A DNA stretch of 64,000 nt, taken from contig UCGV01000009.1 in assembly GCA_900471925.1 (NCBI GenBank), positions 62,001 through 126,000 of the forward strand, written 5' to 3'. The notes under the pieces are model-generated. The model was not told where the DNA came from and did no database searches. It worked only from the letters and a program-made list of their open reading frames with translations. Source of the stretch: Hyphomicrobiales bacterium (GTDB lineage: Bacteria > Pseudomonadota > Alphaproteobacteria > Rhizobiales > Rhizobiaceae). Positions within the stretch are counted from its first letter, which is position 1; each line of letters opens with the position of its first letter. This document shows, one piece after another, positions 8,728-16,987 of this stretch. The translations under genes were made by a program, and so were the position numbers.

Positions 8728-9780
8728 TTACTTCGCGTCGGCGATCGAGGGAGGCGTTGCCATGGAAGGCTTGCCCATTTCCTTCTGGCCAGGCTTGAGG
8801 TCGAAATAGTTCGGAACGACGATTTCGCCGGAAAGCAGCTTCGCCTTCAGTCCATCGACTTCAGCAAGAACCGGGTCGGCGATCAAGCCTTTGTTGTACT
8901 CGTCCATGGCGGCTGCGACACCATCCTCGGCAAGGCCGTAATACTTGACCTCACCGCCTTTGAAGCTGCCGGCATTGACGGCCTTGATCATGTCGTATGC
9001 CTGGGTGTCGACGCGCTTGACCATCGACGTCAGGACGCTGCCCGGCGCCATGTAGTTCTGGTTGCTGTCGACGCCGATCGCAAAGGTCTTGCTTTCCTTG
9101 GCCGCATCGATCACGCCGGCGCTGGTTGCGCCGGCAACAGCGAAGTTGATGTCGGAGCCCTGGTTCACGAGAGCCAGCGTATATTCCTTCCCGCCCGCCG
9201 GATCCTGGAACGATCCGGTATAGCTCTCAAGCACTTTCACGTCCGGATTGGCCATCTTGGCCCCGTAGTAATAACCGATGAAGAAGCGGTGGATGATCGG
9301 GATATCCTTGCCGCCGACAAAGCCGATCGTGCCGGTCTTCGTCGTCTTGGCCGCGATATAACCGACCAGGAATGAGCCCTCCCAGTCCTTGGTCACGGTC
9401 GAGGCGACGTTCGGTGCGACCGGATCGGGCCCGACATCGACGAGACCGAATTTCTGGTCTGGAAAGGCCTTGGCGACGGCCTTCATCGGTTCGATCATGT
9501 CGAAGGACGAGCCGATGATGACGTCAAAGCCCTGCGCTGCCGCACGTGCGATCGCCGACTGGAATTCGGAGACGGCGCGCGGCTGAATGACGACATAGTC
9601 GGCGCCGAAGTCGGCTTTCGCCTTCTCCATGCCCTGAGCCATCATATCGTTGAAGGATTTGTCGCCGAGCCCGGATTCCGATGTGATCATCGCAACCTTG
9701 GGCGCGGCTAATGCGGGAATTCCGGCGGATACGGCGATTGCCAATGCCGCCAATACAGGCTTGATACCAAGACGAGACAT
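8728..9780 (-). CDS. BMP-family ABC transporter substrate-binding protein
   Basis: A 350-residue periplasmic binding protein of the BMP/PnrA/Med family, which binds nucleosides or related ligands. It has a signal peptide of about 25 residues (basic start, hydrophobic core, ALA before the mature Ala-Pro-Lys). No lipobox cysteine is seen, so it is a soluble periplasmic protein. Family marks include SGLGDKSFND near the mature N-terminus, FDVIIGSSFD and FVGGKDIPIIHRF. The start ATG at 9780 is preceded by GGGTGT; an in-frame upstream start would spoil the signal peptide. It precedes its ATPase and two permeases in the same operon. Because its neighbours are sugar-phosphate enzymes, the ligand may be an amino-sugar or glycosylated compound instead of a common nucleoside. 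That is inference. Confidence 0.92.
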   Translation of the reverse strand: MSRLGIKPVLAALAIAVSAGIPALAAPKVAMITSESGLGDKSFNDMMAQGMEKAKADFGADYVVIQPRAVSEFQSAIARAAAQGFDVIIGSSFDMIEPMKAVAKAFPDQKFGLVDVGPDPVAPNVASTVTKDWEGSFLVGYIAAKTTKTGTIGFVGGKDIPIIHRFFIGYYYGAKMANPDVKVLESYTGSFQDPAGGKEYTLALVNQGSDINFAVAGATSAGVIDAAKESKTFAIGVDSNQNYMAPGSVLTSMVKRVDTQAYDMIKAVNAGSFKGGEVKYYGLAEDGVAAAMDEYNKGLIADPVLAEVDGLKAKLLSGEIVVPNYFDLKPGQKEMGKPSMATPPSIADAK

Positions 9781-9857
9781 GCTGACACCCTTTTCTGTTC
9801 CCGATGGCAACGCCGCTCTTTGTGGCGGCTGCTGCCGGTTTAAATCTGTTCTGACCG

Positions 9858-10661
9858 TTAATGGGCCTCCCTAGCGGCGGTCATGAATTCTTTCACCTTT
9901 TCCGGCACGAAGCGTCCGACGGCGCTACCGGATCCCTTCATCGCGGTGCTGACGATGGCACCGCTGGCATTTGTCATCGTTTCGGCGAAGTTCGCCGCCG
10001 TCACACTGCCGCCCACAAGAATGGGGACGGAAGGATATTTGGCGCGGGCCTGCGACACCATGTCGAGCGTCTGCGAATAGGTCTTACCGGTCAGGACAAG
10101 ACCATCGGCACCGCCGAGACGAACCGCAAATTCCACGTCCTCGATAAAGCCGCCGCTTGCGACCGGCGTTCCGGTCCGGTCATGGACATCGGCAAAGATC
10201 GCCACCTTCTCGGCATTCCAGGCGTTGCGAGCCTTGATCGCCTTGTGGGCCTGCGCCGTTTCCAGACCGAACGGCGTCATCATTGCGCCGACATAGATCT
10301 TGATGCGGACGAAATCGGCATCGGCAGCAGACGCAATCGCAAACATCGCCTCGGCATCGTTTTCGAGGAGATTGAGGCCGACCGGCAATCTGTAGCGGCG
10401 CCGAAGCTCGCCCGTTACCGCCGTCATCCAGGCGATCTGAACCCCGGTTGCATGCATATCCACCGGAATGTCGCCGAGGTTCTGGACCATCAGCGAGTCG
10501 ACGCCGTTTTCTGCCAGGACCGACGCCTCCGAGAGCGCGGCCTCCATGACGTCTTCAAAACCTCCGCCCCGGTAGCCCGAACCGCCGGCGAGTGCCGGCA
10601 GCTGGACCATCCCGATCACGGGCTTTTTCCCCGTTGCGATGATGTCGAGAAGTTCGCTCAT
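9858..10661 (-). CDS. BtpA/SgcQ-family protein
   Basis: A 267-residue protein of the BtpA/SgcQ family, predicted TIM barrel. Visible family segments are the start with KPVIGMVQLPALAG, then GVDSLMVQNLGDIPV around residues 54-68, IKIYVGAMMTPFG in the middle, and PILVGGSVTAANFAE near the C-terminus, which looks like a phosphate-binding loop. The family name comes from a photosystem I biogenesis protein of cyanobacteria, but rhizobial and enterobacterial members sit in sugar operons (sgc in E. coli), and a catabolic aldolase- or nucleosidase-like role is suspected. The ATG overlaps the SIS-gene stop by one base (TGATG). The 77-bp gap before the binding-protein gene holds a small GC-rich hairpin. 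Confidence 0.85.
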   Translation of the reverse strand: MSELLDIIATGKKPVIGMVQLPALAGGSGYRGGGFEDVMEAALSEASVLAENGVDSLMVQNLGDIPVDMHATGVQIAWMTAVTGELRRRYRLPVGLNLLENDAEAMFAIASAADADFVRIKIYVGAMMTPFGLETAQAHKAIKARNAWNAEKVAIFADVHDRTGTPVASGGFIEDVEFAVRLGGADGLVLTGKTYSQTLDMVSQARAKYPSVPILVGGSVTAANFAETMTNASGAIVSTAMKGSGSAVGRFVPEKVKEFMTAAREAH

Positions 10662-11809
10662 CAGGCGCTCTTCTTCTCGGCGGAATTGAAGATCTGGCGG
10701 AAGTTGATTTCCTGACGGCGCTTGTTGTCGAAGCCGAGGAAGGCGATCTTCTGCTGGCTCGAAATGTGGCAGGAGAGATATTCGAAGGGAAGCTTGTAGA
10801 CGAACGGCGTCACGGCTTCCGAAAGACCCTTCGGCATGGCGAAATAGACGTCCGATGCCTTTTCGGCGGCACTATCGCCTTCCTCGCCGATGATGATAAC
10901 GCGTGAACCCATCTCTCGTGCGGCTTGCGCCTGTTCAAGGCCGCGATCATAGCCCTTGCCAGGTGGCAGGATGATGACCGTGTCGGTCTTCTCGCTGGTC
11001 ATGAAATAGTGTTCATGAGCCCATTCCTCGAGCTGCGAGAGATGTGCCGGGCGCGTCAGACCTTCGAACCACTTGGCCATGCCGAAATAGGCGGTCGCGT
11101 AGTTGGGTCCGCCACCGAGGATGACGGTATTACGGTCGGCGGTGAAGCTGCCGGCCAACTTTTCGGAGAGCGGCTTGACCGTTGCGTCGGCGGCAGCCAT
11201 CGCCTTTGCGGTATCGCGGAGTTCTTCGACGAGTGCTGCCGAACCTGCCGCATCGAGATGGCCGAGGCGCTCGCCGATCGCAATCGCCGCGATATAGAGG
11301 CCGAGCATGCTGGCGGTATAGGTGATGGTGCCGGGCGTGACGACCTTGCTGCCATCAGGCAGGATCTTGATGTTCGGCGTCGCCTTTACCTTGACCAGCG
11401 TTTCGGCGGTCTGGGCGAGCTTGTTGTCTTCGCTGACGGTGACGGCAAAGGTCCAGGCATTCTTTTCCCGTGCGAGGCGTACGCCCTCGATCGTGCGGGA
11501 GACGGTGCCCGAATTGGAGACGCCGAAGACGAAGGAGTTTGCCGGCAGGTCGTCGACGAGGTAGCGCGAGAATTCCAGCGCCTCGACTGCTTCCACCAGT
11601 CGACCCGTCGCCTTCATCATGAACTGGCGAGCGGCAAGTGCTGCGCAGTAGCTGTCGCCGCAACCGATCATGAAGCCGTGGAGAAGCGTGCCCGGATCGC
11701 GCGAGGCCACTACATCGCGCATAAAGGCCAACATGCTGTCGATATTGCTTCCGACGAATTCGGACTGCATCGCAATTTCGCGCAGCATGACTGTTTTTTC
11801 ATTTTCCAC
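10661..11809 (-). CDS. Double SIS-domain protein, sugar isomerase/deglycase-like
   Basis: A protein of about 382 residues with two SIS folds. Marks are MIGCGDSYCAA, FGVSNSGTVSRTIEG (phosphosugar-binding loop) and, in the second half, LEEWAHEHYFMT, which holds the Glu and His residues expected at the active site. It resembles GlmS isomerase domains and FrlB-type deglycases. I prefer the GTG at 11809, which follows GGAG by six bases; an in-frame ATG at 11821 has no good ribosome site. It lies between a PfkB kinase and a BtpA-like protein. The kinase-plus-SIS pair is the core of fructosamine (Amadori compound) catabolism, where the kinase makes the 6-phosphate and the SIS enzyme removes the amine. 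Whether that is its reaction here is unproven. Confidence 0.83.
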   Translation of the reverse strand: MENEKTVMLREIAMQSEFVGSNIDSMLAFMRDVVASRDPGTLLHGFMIGCGDSYCAALAARQFMMKATGRLVEAVEALEFSRYLVDDLPANSFVFGVSNSGTVSRTIEGVRLAREKNAWTFAVTVSEDNKLAQTAETLVKVKATPNIKILPDGSKVVTPGTITYTASMLGLYIAAIAIGERLGHLDAAGSAALVEELRDTAKAMAAADATVKPLSEKLAGSFTADRNTVILGGGPNYATAYFGMAKWFEGLTRPAHLSQLEEWAHEHYFMTSEKTDTVIILPPGKGYDRGLEQAQAAREMGSRVIIIGEEGDSAAEKASDVYFAMPKGLSEAVTPFVYKLPFEYLSCHISSQQKIAFLGFDNKRRQEINFRQIFNSAEKKSA

Positions 11810-11822
11810 GGTTGTCTCCATT

Positions 11823-12773
11823 TCAAGGTTTGCAGGATCTGAGTGAGCTTTCCGTCAGGGGCAGGAGGCGAACTTCGTCACGAAGACGCTCGAGCCTGAG
11901 AGCGGCGTCGCCAGCTTCGCTGTCGACGAGTGCGACCGGGCCATAGGAGGCGACGGTATAAGAGGCGGAAACCGAGCCGCGCAGCAGGGCTTCCAGGACC
12001 GAGCCGGTTGTCGCGTAGCCGGCGAGCATGCCGCCGCAGAAGGAATCTCCGGCTCCGGTCGTGTCGACGACGTCAGTAGCGACGCTCGGTATGCTGTAAT
12101 AGAAGTCTGCGCCGGCCTCATGGGCAATCACACCGTCGGCACCGCATTTGATGGCGATGACGGGCAGGCCGGGAGCCATCTGCCGCAGTTCGTTCAACGC
12201 TTCCAGCATCGAGAGGCCGGGCAACAGCGCCTCGACATCCTGTCTGCTCGGAAGGAAGAGATCGACGGCGTTGAGAAGCGCCAAGGTCTGTTTGCGATCC
12301 AGCTGATCGAGATAACGATCGTCCGGATCGACAGAGATGAATGACACGCCGCGCGCCCTCAGCGCCCTCGCAAACTCGACCTGCAACTCCCAGCGTAACG
12401 GGGCGATATGGGCCGCCACGAAGGAGGCGGCGCCGAGATCGTTCAGCGTCGGGCTGAATTCGAGCCAGTTTTTGGTCTTCGTTCGAAAGGTGAAAATCCG
12501 GGTGCCTTCTTCCTCGTAAAGTCCCCAGTCGCGAAGCGTCCGGTCGAGCTTGCGGCAGGACGAAAGGTCGATACGGCCCTTGAGGTCGGCGACCGGATAT
12601 TCGGGCCCGACAGGGGCGATGACGCAAGGCGCGGTCTCACCGGTCCACAGCGCTGCGCCCAGAGCCGAGTAGATGGCATTGCCGCCCGGCAGGCACCACT
12701 TCGTCGAACCGTCGGGAAAAACGAGGTCGTCTATGCTGATATTGCCGATCATCGCGACGGGGAGGGGGCTCAT
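11823..12773 (-). CDS. PfkB-family carbohydrate kinase
   Basis: A 316-residue ribokinase-like sugar kinase. The N-terminal signature region has LPGGNAIYSALGAALWTG (residues 28-45), and the C-terminal DTTGAGDSFCGGMLAG gives the catalytic Asp and the anion hole. The PGGNA form is shared with FrlD-type fructoselysine kinases and other nucleoside/sugar kinases. It phosphorylates a hydroxymethyl group of a sugar-like substrate with ATP. The start overlaps the GntR stop (ATGA), and the stop is next to the SIS-gene start, so regulator, kinase and SIS enzyme are made from one message. GGGGTGAC lies before the start codon. Confidence 0.88.
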   Translation of the reverse strand: MSPLPVAMIGNISIDDLVFPDGSTKWCLPGGNAIYSALGAALWTGETAPCVIAPVGPEYPVADLKGRIDLSSCRKLDRTLRDWGLYEEEGTRIFTFRTKTKNWLEFSPTLNDLGAASFVAAHIAPLRWELQVEFARALRARGVSFISVDPDDRYLDQLDRKQTLALLNAVDLFLPSRQDVEALLPGLSMLEALNELRQMAPGLPVIAIKCGADGVIAHEAGADFYYSIPSVATDVVDTTGAGDSFCGGMLAGYATTGSVLEALLRGSVSASYTVASYGPVALVDSEAGDAALRLERLRDEVRLLPLTESSLRSCKP

Positions 12774-13555
12774 GCTGTCACCCCCGACCGCATCGAGGTG
12801 AATTCGACGACTTCGGTATTGTGGTAGTTGATGGAATAGAGCACGGGACGACCGTCGAAATCATAGTGGATTTCGCGCATCGCCAGGAGCGGCGCCTTGC
12901 GGGGAAGGCCGAGCACCTTGGCCATGCTTGCTTCGGCAGCGACGGCAGCCATGTTCAGCTTGCTGTGCGAGATCGCCAGTCCGAGTTCGGTCCGGAGAAA
13001 CTCGTAAAGAGAGCCGCCGTTGAAGCCCCTGAGCCTGTCGAGCGTGCGCTTGTGTGAATCGAGTAGCAGGAATTCATGCGAGACCACGAATGGCTGGTCG
13101 TCGGTCAGGCGGACGCGGTAAATTTCCGCGACCCGATCCTCCGGTCGCAAGTCCAATGCCTCGCTTACCTCGGCGGCGGGATCGATGATCTCGATCGTCA
13201 GATCCGCCGAATGCGGCTCGCCGCCGGCTGCCCTGATAAGGTCTGTCATCGAGCGCATCAATTCCAGCGAGCCGAGCATCGGCTTGGTCTCCCCGGAGAT
13301 GAACGTTCCGACGCCGTGCTTGACGACGATGAGGCCTTCACGGGCGAGGATGCGAATGGCCTCGCGAAGGCTCGGGCGGCTGATGCCAAGCTGCTTGGCG
13401 AATTCCGCCTCCGGAATGAGCTTCGTCCCACCCTTCATTTCGCCCGAGATGATCTGGCCGCGTATCGCGTTTGCGACACGCTGCACCAGATCTTCGCGCC
13501 TGGCGCCGGAGGCCCAGATCTTCTCGGTCAGCTCGGTGAAATTGATATTGGTCAC
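12770..13555 (-). CDS. GntR-family regulator with UTRA ligand domain (HutC subfamily)
   Basis: A 261-residue repressor. The winged helix-turn-helix covers about residues 25-88, with EFAKQLGISRPSLREAIRIL as the recognition part. The C-terminal 150 residues form a UTRA domain, ending in a typical MREIHYDFDGRPVLYS strand. UTRA domains bind small effectors, often sugar phosphates such as glucosamine-6-phosphate or fructoselysine-6-phosphate. I chose the GTG at 13555, which follows AGGA at good spacing; an ATG at 13624 would place the operator-like palindrome inside the gene. As first gene of the minus-strand operon it most likely controls its own message and that of the kinase, SIS protein and importer. 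Confidence 0.88.
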   Translation of the reverse strand: MTNINFTELTEKIWASGARREDLVQRVANAIRGQIISGEMKGGTKLIPEAEFAKQLGISRPSLREAIRILAREGLIVVKHGVGTFISGETKPMLGSLELMRSMTDLIRAAGGEPHSADLTIEIIDPAAEVSEALDLRPEDRVAEIYRVRLTDDQPFVVSHEFLLLDSHKRTLDRLRGFNGGSLYEFLRTELGLAISHSKLNMAAVAAEASMAKVLGLPRKAPLLAMREIHYDFDGRPVLYSINYHNTEVVEFTSMRSGVTA

Positions 13556-13613
13556 AACATTTATCCTGTTGATGGTTGATAGGTTTGCACCGCAGAAGCA
13601 TCCTGTCAATAGA

Positions 13614-13625
13614 TTTGACGTCAAA
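13614..13625. promoter_or_regulatory. Candidate operator of the GntR/UTRA regulator
   Basis: TTTGACGTCAAA is a perfect 12-bp palindrome about 59 bases upstream of the chosen GTG of the regulator. Its size and position fit a dimeric repressor controlling its own operon. No second clear copy was found near the plus-strand operon, whose promoter lies outside the window. Confidence 0.5.
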
Positions 13626-13987
13626 AGTCTGACCTCTTATATCTTGACCGGATTCTAATGCAGTTTGATATGCCGAAAGATGTCCGGCAAGAGGCCAGAG
13701 GACCGATGTCAGGCAATGGCTGCGGATTGCGTGGATATATTGGTTCCGAGCGAGGGGCGCGCAGCTCGGACAAGGCCCCAGCATGTCGAAGCAAGGGGGG
13801 GAATATCGATCTCTGGCACGTTTTCAATAGAGCGGTGGCGGCTGTTCAGGTTCTTGGGGCCGATGCCGAGCGCAATGGCGTTTGCATGGTCGGAGACGAT
13901 CGTCTCCGGTCTCGATGACGAGAGGTCACGGCTTTTCGAATTTCATGATGTGTAGAAAAATCAACAGGTTATGCTATCCGGCAACGC
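13626..13987. other. Gene-free stretch
   Basis: Short open frames exist here on both strands, but none has a recognisable domain or a convincing ribosome site. Apart from the upstream region of the GntR operon at the left edge, I see no structured element in it. Confidence 0.4.
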
Positions 13988-14278
13988 TCAGGGCTCATCG
14001 CTATTGCGCTGGAACTGCCATTCGATGCCTGTGATCCGCGTTGGCCTGACGATGTTCATGCGCGCCTGAAGCAATCGAAGCGTCGGAACGAGCTTCGTGG
14101 GATCTGCAATCTCAGCCGGGACAGGCCTGCCTGCCCCCGTAAAATGCAGTTTCATCTCCTCCCGGAAGTTGCGGATGTGGAAGGTGTCGATCCCCGCATT
14201 GAACCAGTCTGCCAGAATGACATCGCATACGATATCGAGACTGTTCGAGGCGTCGAAGTCGAGCAACATTGTCGGCAT
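13988..14278 (-). CDS. Small hypothetical protein
   Basis: A possible 96-residue protein that I do not recognise. It starts with MPTMLLDFDASNS and has a mixed composition of acidic, basic and hydrophobic residues typical of a soluble globular protein, with segments such as WFNAGIDTFHIRNFREEMK. No signal peptide or membrane segment is seen. The open frame extends further upstream to 14371, but that part is rich in Ser and Pro and unconvincing. No strong ribosome site decides the start. It stands alone between the GntR and TetR units. It could also be a remnant of a longer gene. Confidence 0.35.
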   Translation of the reverse strand: MPTMLLDFDASNSLDIVCDVILADWFNAGIDTFHIRNFREEMKLHFTGAGRPVPAEIADPTKLVPTLRLLQARMNIVRPTRITGIEWQFQRNSDEP

Positions 14279-14695
14279 TGGCGGACTTTCAGATCTTCGT
14301 TTCTGCAAATCCCCCAAACCATCTTGCGGCGAACTCGTCAGAACTCCCGCGAAAACTGTGGGGCTCGCCACCCAGCACCAAGACGAGCCCCAGCCCCGGT
14401 GCTTGTGTCATCTATGGCCTCCACCGTGACGATCCGATTAGACGCCCTGGCCTTGATAACGGCAATTCGACCGATTGGATTAGTCCTGCCGTCTATCGCC
14501 TGAAATCCAGCTTATGTCGGCTTTCCGCGCTGGGCGTGGACGCAGGGTGGCTGTGGATAAGTGAGCGAAGCTTCATTGTGATTAGCCTAACATGGCTGGA
14601 ATGACGGATATCGGTCGTGCCGCTCTGGCTTCTTCCGGCGCTCAGGCGCGAATGGTCATGGGCCGGTTCGGCGTGAGCTATCTCGCAGGCAAACT
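14279..14695. other. Gene-free stretch
   Basis: About 400 bases between the small hypothetical gene and the TetR gene. Overlapping short frames on the plus strand have no recognisable content and no good start. No hairpin with a T-run was noticed. Confidence 0.35.
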
Positions 14696-15259
14696 TCAGG
14701 CGGGGAGTAATCCAGTCGCCCGGTAGCTATCGATCAGCGTGTCATAGAGAGCAATGTCCGCACGGCTTCGGGCCATGAGCTGGGCACCGGCCACGGCGGC
14801 AAAGACAGCCTTGGCCTGTGCCTCGCTCGCATCCGGTGTGACGGAGCCGGTTGCAACAAGAGCCTTCTTCAGCCATGCGACATTGACGTCGGCGAAGGTC
14901 TGCACTTCCTTTTTCACAGGTTCCGGAAGGTCGTCATATTCGGCACCCATAAAGCTGCAGAGACACATGCGGTTTTCGTTTTCCAGCGCCCGGCGAAAGG
15001 TCACCGGAAAATAGCGCAACATCTCGGCGGGATCGGAGATCTCATCCCATGCCTTTTCCAGATCTGCTGCCGCGTCCTCCCAGTAGCGCTTCGCGACTGC
15101 TGACGCCAGATCGGCCTTGCTCGGGAAATGGTAATAGAGACTGGCAGCCTTCATGCCGACTTCGGCGGCGAGATCGCGCATGCTGAGGCCGCCATAGCCG
15201 TGGGCCTGCGCCGACTTCTTTGCTGCTTCGAGGATGTCTTCGCGCGCATTCGAACTCAT
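14696..15259 (-). CDS. TetR-family transcriptional regulator
   Basis: A 187-residue repressor. The N-terminal helix-turn-helix covers about residues 8-52, with LSMRDLAAEVGMKAASLYYHF as a typical TetR recognition region (shown here as its first 20 or so residues). The C-terminal ligand-binding half contains NRMCLCSFMGAE, as in the LmrA/YxaF-like subgroup. I chose the ATG at 15259, which has AGG seven bases upstream; the ATG six bases earlier has none at proper spacing. It is divergent from the amidase at 15369, and the intergenic region holds a perfect 18-bp palindrome. It most likely represses the amidase gene and perhaps its own, with the amidase substrate or product as inducer. Confidence 0.9.
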   Translation of the reverse strand: MSSNAREDILEAAKKSAQAHGYGGLSMRDLAAEVGMKAASLYYHFPSKADLASAVAKRYWEDAAADLEKAWDEISDPAEMLRYFPVTFRRALENENRMCLCSFMGAEYDDLPEPVKKEVQTFADVNVAWLKKALVATGSVTPDASEAQAKAVFAAVAGAQLMARSRADIALYDTLIDSYRATGLLPA

Positions 15260-15303
15260 TTTCATGCCTTTCTGGTCGGTCCCAGTTAATCGAAAAAAGG
15301 GGG

Positions 15304-15332
15304 TTGACCAAGGAGAAGTTTGCTCCTAGCTT
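15304..15332 (+). promoter_or_regulatory. Sigma-70-like promoter of the amidase gene
   Basis: TTGACC (15304-15309) and TAGCTT (15327-15332) are separated by 17 bases. The -35 box is close to consensus, the -10 box is weak. The TetR palindrome starts 4 bases after the -10 box and would cover the transcription start. Confidence 0.5.
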
Positions 15333-15335
15333 CAT

Positions 15336-15353
15336 CTAACTAACGTTAGTTAG
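15336..15353. promoter_or_regulatory. TetR operator, 18-bp perfect palindrome
   Basis: CTAACTAACGTTAGTTAG reads the same on both strands. It lies between the divergent TetR and amidase genes, just downstream of a sigma-70-like promoter, which fits repression by blocking initiation. The internal repeated CTAA units could let two dimers bind, but that is inference. Confidence 0.85.
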
Positions 15354-15368
15354 GTAAAGGAAAGAGAA

Positions 15369-16772
15369 ATGCAACAGGATAAGCTCTACTATACGGACGC
15401 CACCAAACTGGCCGAACTCATCCGTTCAAAGCAGGTTTCGCCGGTCGAAGTCGTCAAGGCGCATCTCGATCGCATCGAGGCCGTCAATCCCAAGGTGAAT
15501 GCCATCGTCGTATTGGCCGACGGCGCGCTCGATGCGGCCAAGAAGGCCGAAGCTGCGGTCATGTCCGGCGCAGAGCTTGGCGCTCTTCACGGCGTCCCGT
15601 TCACTGTCAAGGACAGCATCGATACCGCAGGCGTTCTGACGCAGCGCGGCTCGCCGATCTTCAAGGGCCACATTCCTGACATTGACGCGCCCGCTGTTGC
15701 CCGGATCAAGGCTGCAGGCGGCATCCTTCTTGCCAAGACCAATCTGCCGGAATTCGCCTACTCGGTCGAAAGCGACAATCTGCTGACGGGCCGGACGAAT
15801 AATCCCTGGAACCTCGATTACACACCGGGTGGTTCGAGCGGCGGTGAATCTGCCGCGATCGCGGCAGGCATATCTCCGCTCGGTATCGGCAGTGATGTTG
15901 CCATCTCGACACGTGGTCCGGCGGCCCATACCGGTATCGTCGGCCTCAAGGCGACCCACGGACGCGTGCCGGCGACGGGGCATTGGCCGCGGGTTCCGCG
16001 CCGCTTCTGGCATATCGGCCCGATGGCGCGCAGCGTTCGCGATGTGGCACTTGCCTATTCGCTGCTTGCGGGTCCTGACGGCGCTGACGGTTTCTCGACA
16101 ATTGCACCCGGCGTCGATACCGGTGCCGGCGCCTGGAGCCGTCCGTTGCGCGTCGGCTGGCTGACGGACTTCTTCGGTCCGCTCGATCCCGAAGTCGCCG
16201 CAACCGTGAAGGAAGCGGCCAAGGCGCTTGCCGGTGCTGGCGTTCATGTCGAAGAAGTCAGGCTGCCGATCCTGAAGGAAACCGATGGCGTCGGCATCTT
16301 CTGGCAACTCCAGCAGATGGAAACACGCTCGGTCTTCCAAAAGGTCACCGCCGGTCATGAAGACGAGGTCTTCCATCACGTCAAGGCGATCTTCGGCACG
16401 CCCGACACCTCGATCGAGGACTTCGTCGCTGGCGAACAGGTCCAGGAGCGGCTTCGTGACACCCTCGCAGAGTATTTCAGGAACTACGATGTCCTGCTCT
16501 GCCCGGTAACGCCGTTCCCGGCCACGAAACATGGTCTCGAGGATGTAGTGATCAACGGTCAGGCCTACTCGCCGTTCCAGGTCATGAACGCGACCTCGAT
16601 CTTTACTCTCACGGGCAACCCGGCGATGACGGTCCGGTTTGGAACGAGCAGCAATGGTCTGCCGATCGGCGTCCAGATCGTGTCCTCATGGTTTGCGGAA
16701 TCGAAGATGTTCGATGCCGCCTCGCGCCTCGAAGCATTGAGCCCGGTGCGCAACCTGCATCCGGAGCTTTAA
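15369..16772 (+). CDS. Amidase, amidase-signature family
   Basis: A 467-residue amidase-signature hydrolase with Lys81 (TVKDS), cis-Ser156 (PGGSSGGE) and nucleophile Ser180. Around Ser180 the usual GGS is replaced: the segment reads SDVAISTRGPA, so the two glycines before the serine are Ala and Ile. Ser180 keeps the canonical 24-residue distance from Ser156, so activity is likely but specificity may differ from enzymes with the GGS loop. AGGAAAGAG lies before the ATG. It is transcribed alone, divergent from the TetR gene and closed by a hairpin terminator at 16.78 kb. Its substrate is unknown; the regulator suggests induction by a small hydrophobic amide or its product. Confidence 0.92.
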   Translation: MQQDKLYYTDATKLAELIRSKQVSPVEVVKAHLDRIEAVNPKVNAIVVLADGALDAAKKAEAAVMSGAELGALHGVPFTVKDSIDTAGVLTQRGSPIFKGHIPDIDAPAVARIKAAGGILLAKTNLPEFAYSVESDNLLTGRTNNPWNLDYTPGGSSGGESAAIAAGISPLGIGSDVAISTRGPAAHTGIVGLKATHGRVPATGHWPRVPRRFWHIGPMARSVRDVALAYSLLAGPDGADGFSTIAPGVDTGAGAWSRPLRVGWLTDFFGPLDPEVAATVKEAAKALAGAGVHVEEVRLPILKETDGVGIFWQLQQMETRSVFQKVTAGHEDEVFHHVKAIFGTPDTSIEDFVAGEQVQERLRDTLAEYFRNYDVLLCPVTPFPATKHGLEDVVINGQAYSPFQVMNATSIFTLTGNPAMTVRFGTSSNGLPIGVQIVSSWFAESKMFDAASRLEALSPVRNLHPEL

Positions 16773-16776
16773 CGGC

Positions 16777-16810
16777 AAGGCGCCCGGAAGCTCGTTTTCG
16801 GGCGCCTTTG
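16777..16810 (+). terminator. Rho-independent-type terminator after the amidase
   Basis: A 10-bp stem AAGGCGCCCG / CGGGCGCCTT with a 12-base loop starts 4 bases after the amidase stop and ends in a short T-run. The T-run is brief, so termination may be partial. Confidence 0.75.
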
Positions 16811-16987
16811 ACGATCCATGCGTCCGCCCGCCTGAACAATAGGAGAAGATAATTCTCCGGCCTTTGGAGCAGGGCGCTCGTCACCATGCCGCAGAGCAGT
16901 CCCGACACGCCCAACCAACGCATCGCTCCTTCTTGCCATGCCAGATCTCAAAAACACCCTGTAAGCCCCCATCAGGAGATATTACAG

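Noticed and set aside
13658..13955. Two overlapping plus-strand frames after the GntR gene
   Set aside because: No domain, no good ribosome site and composition not clearly coding.
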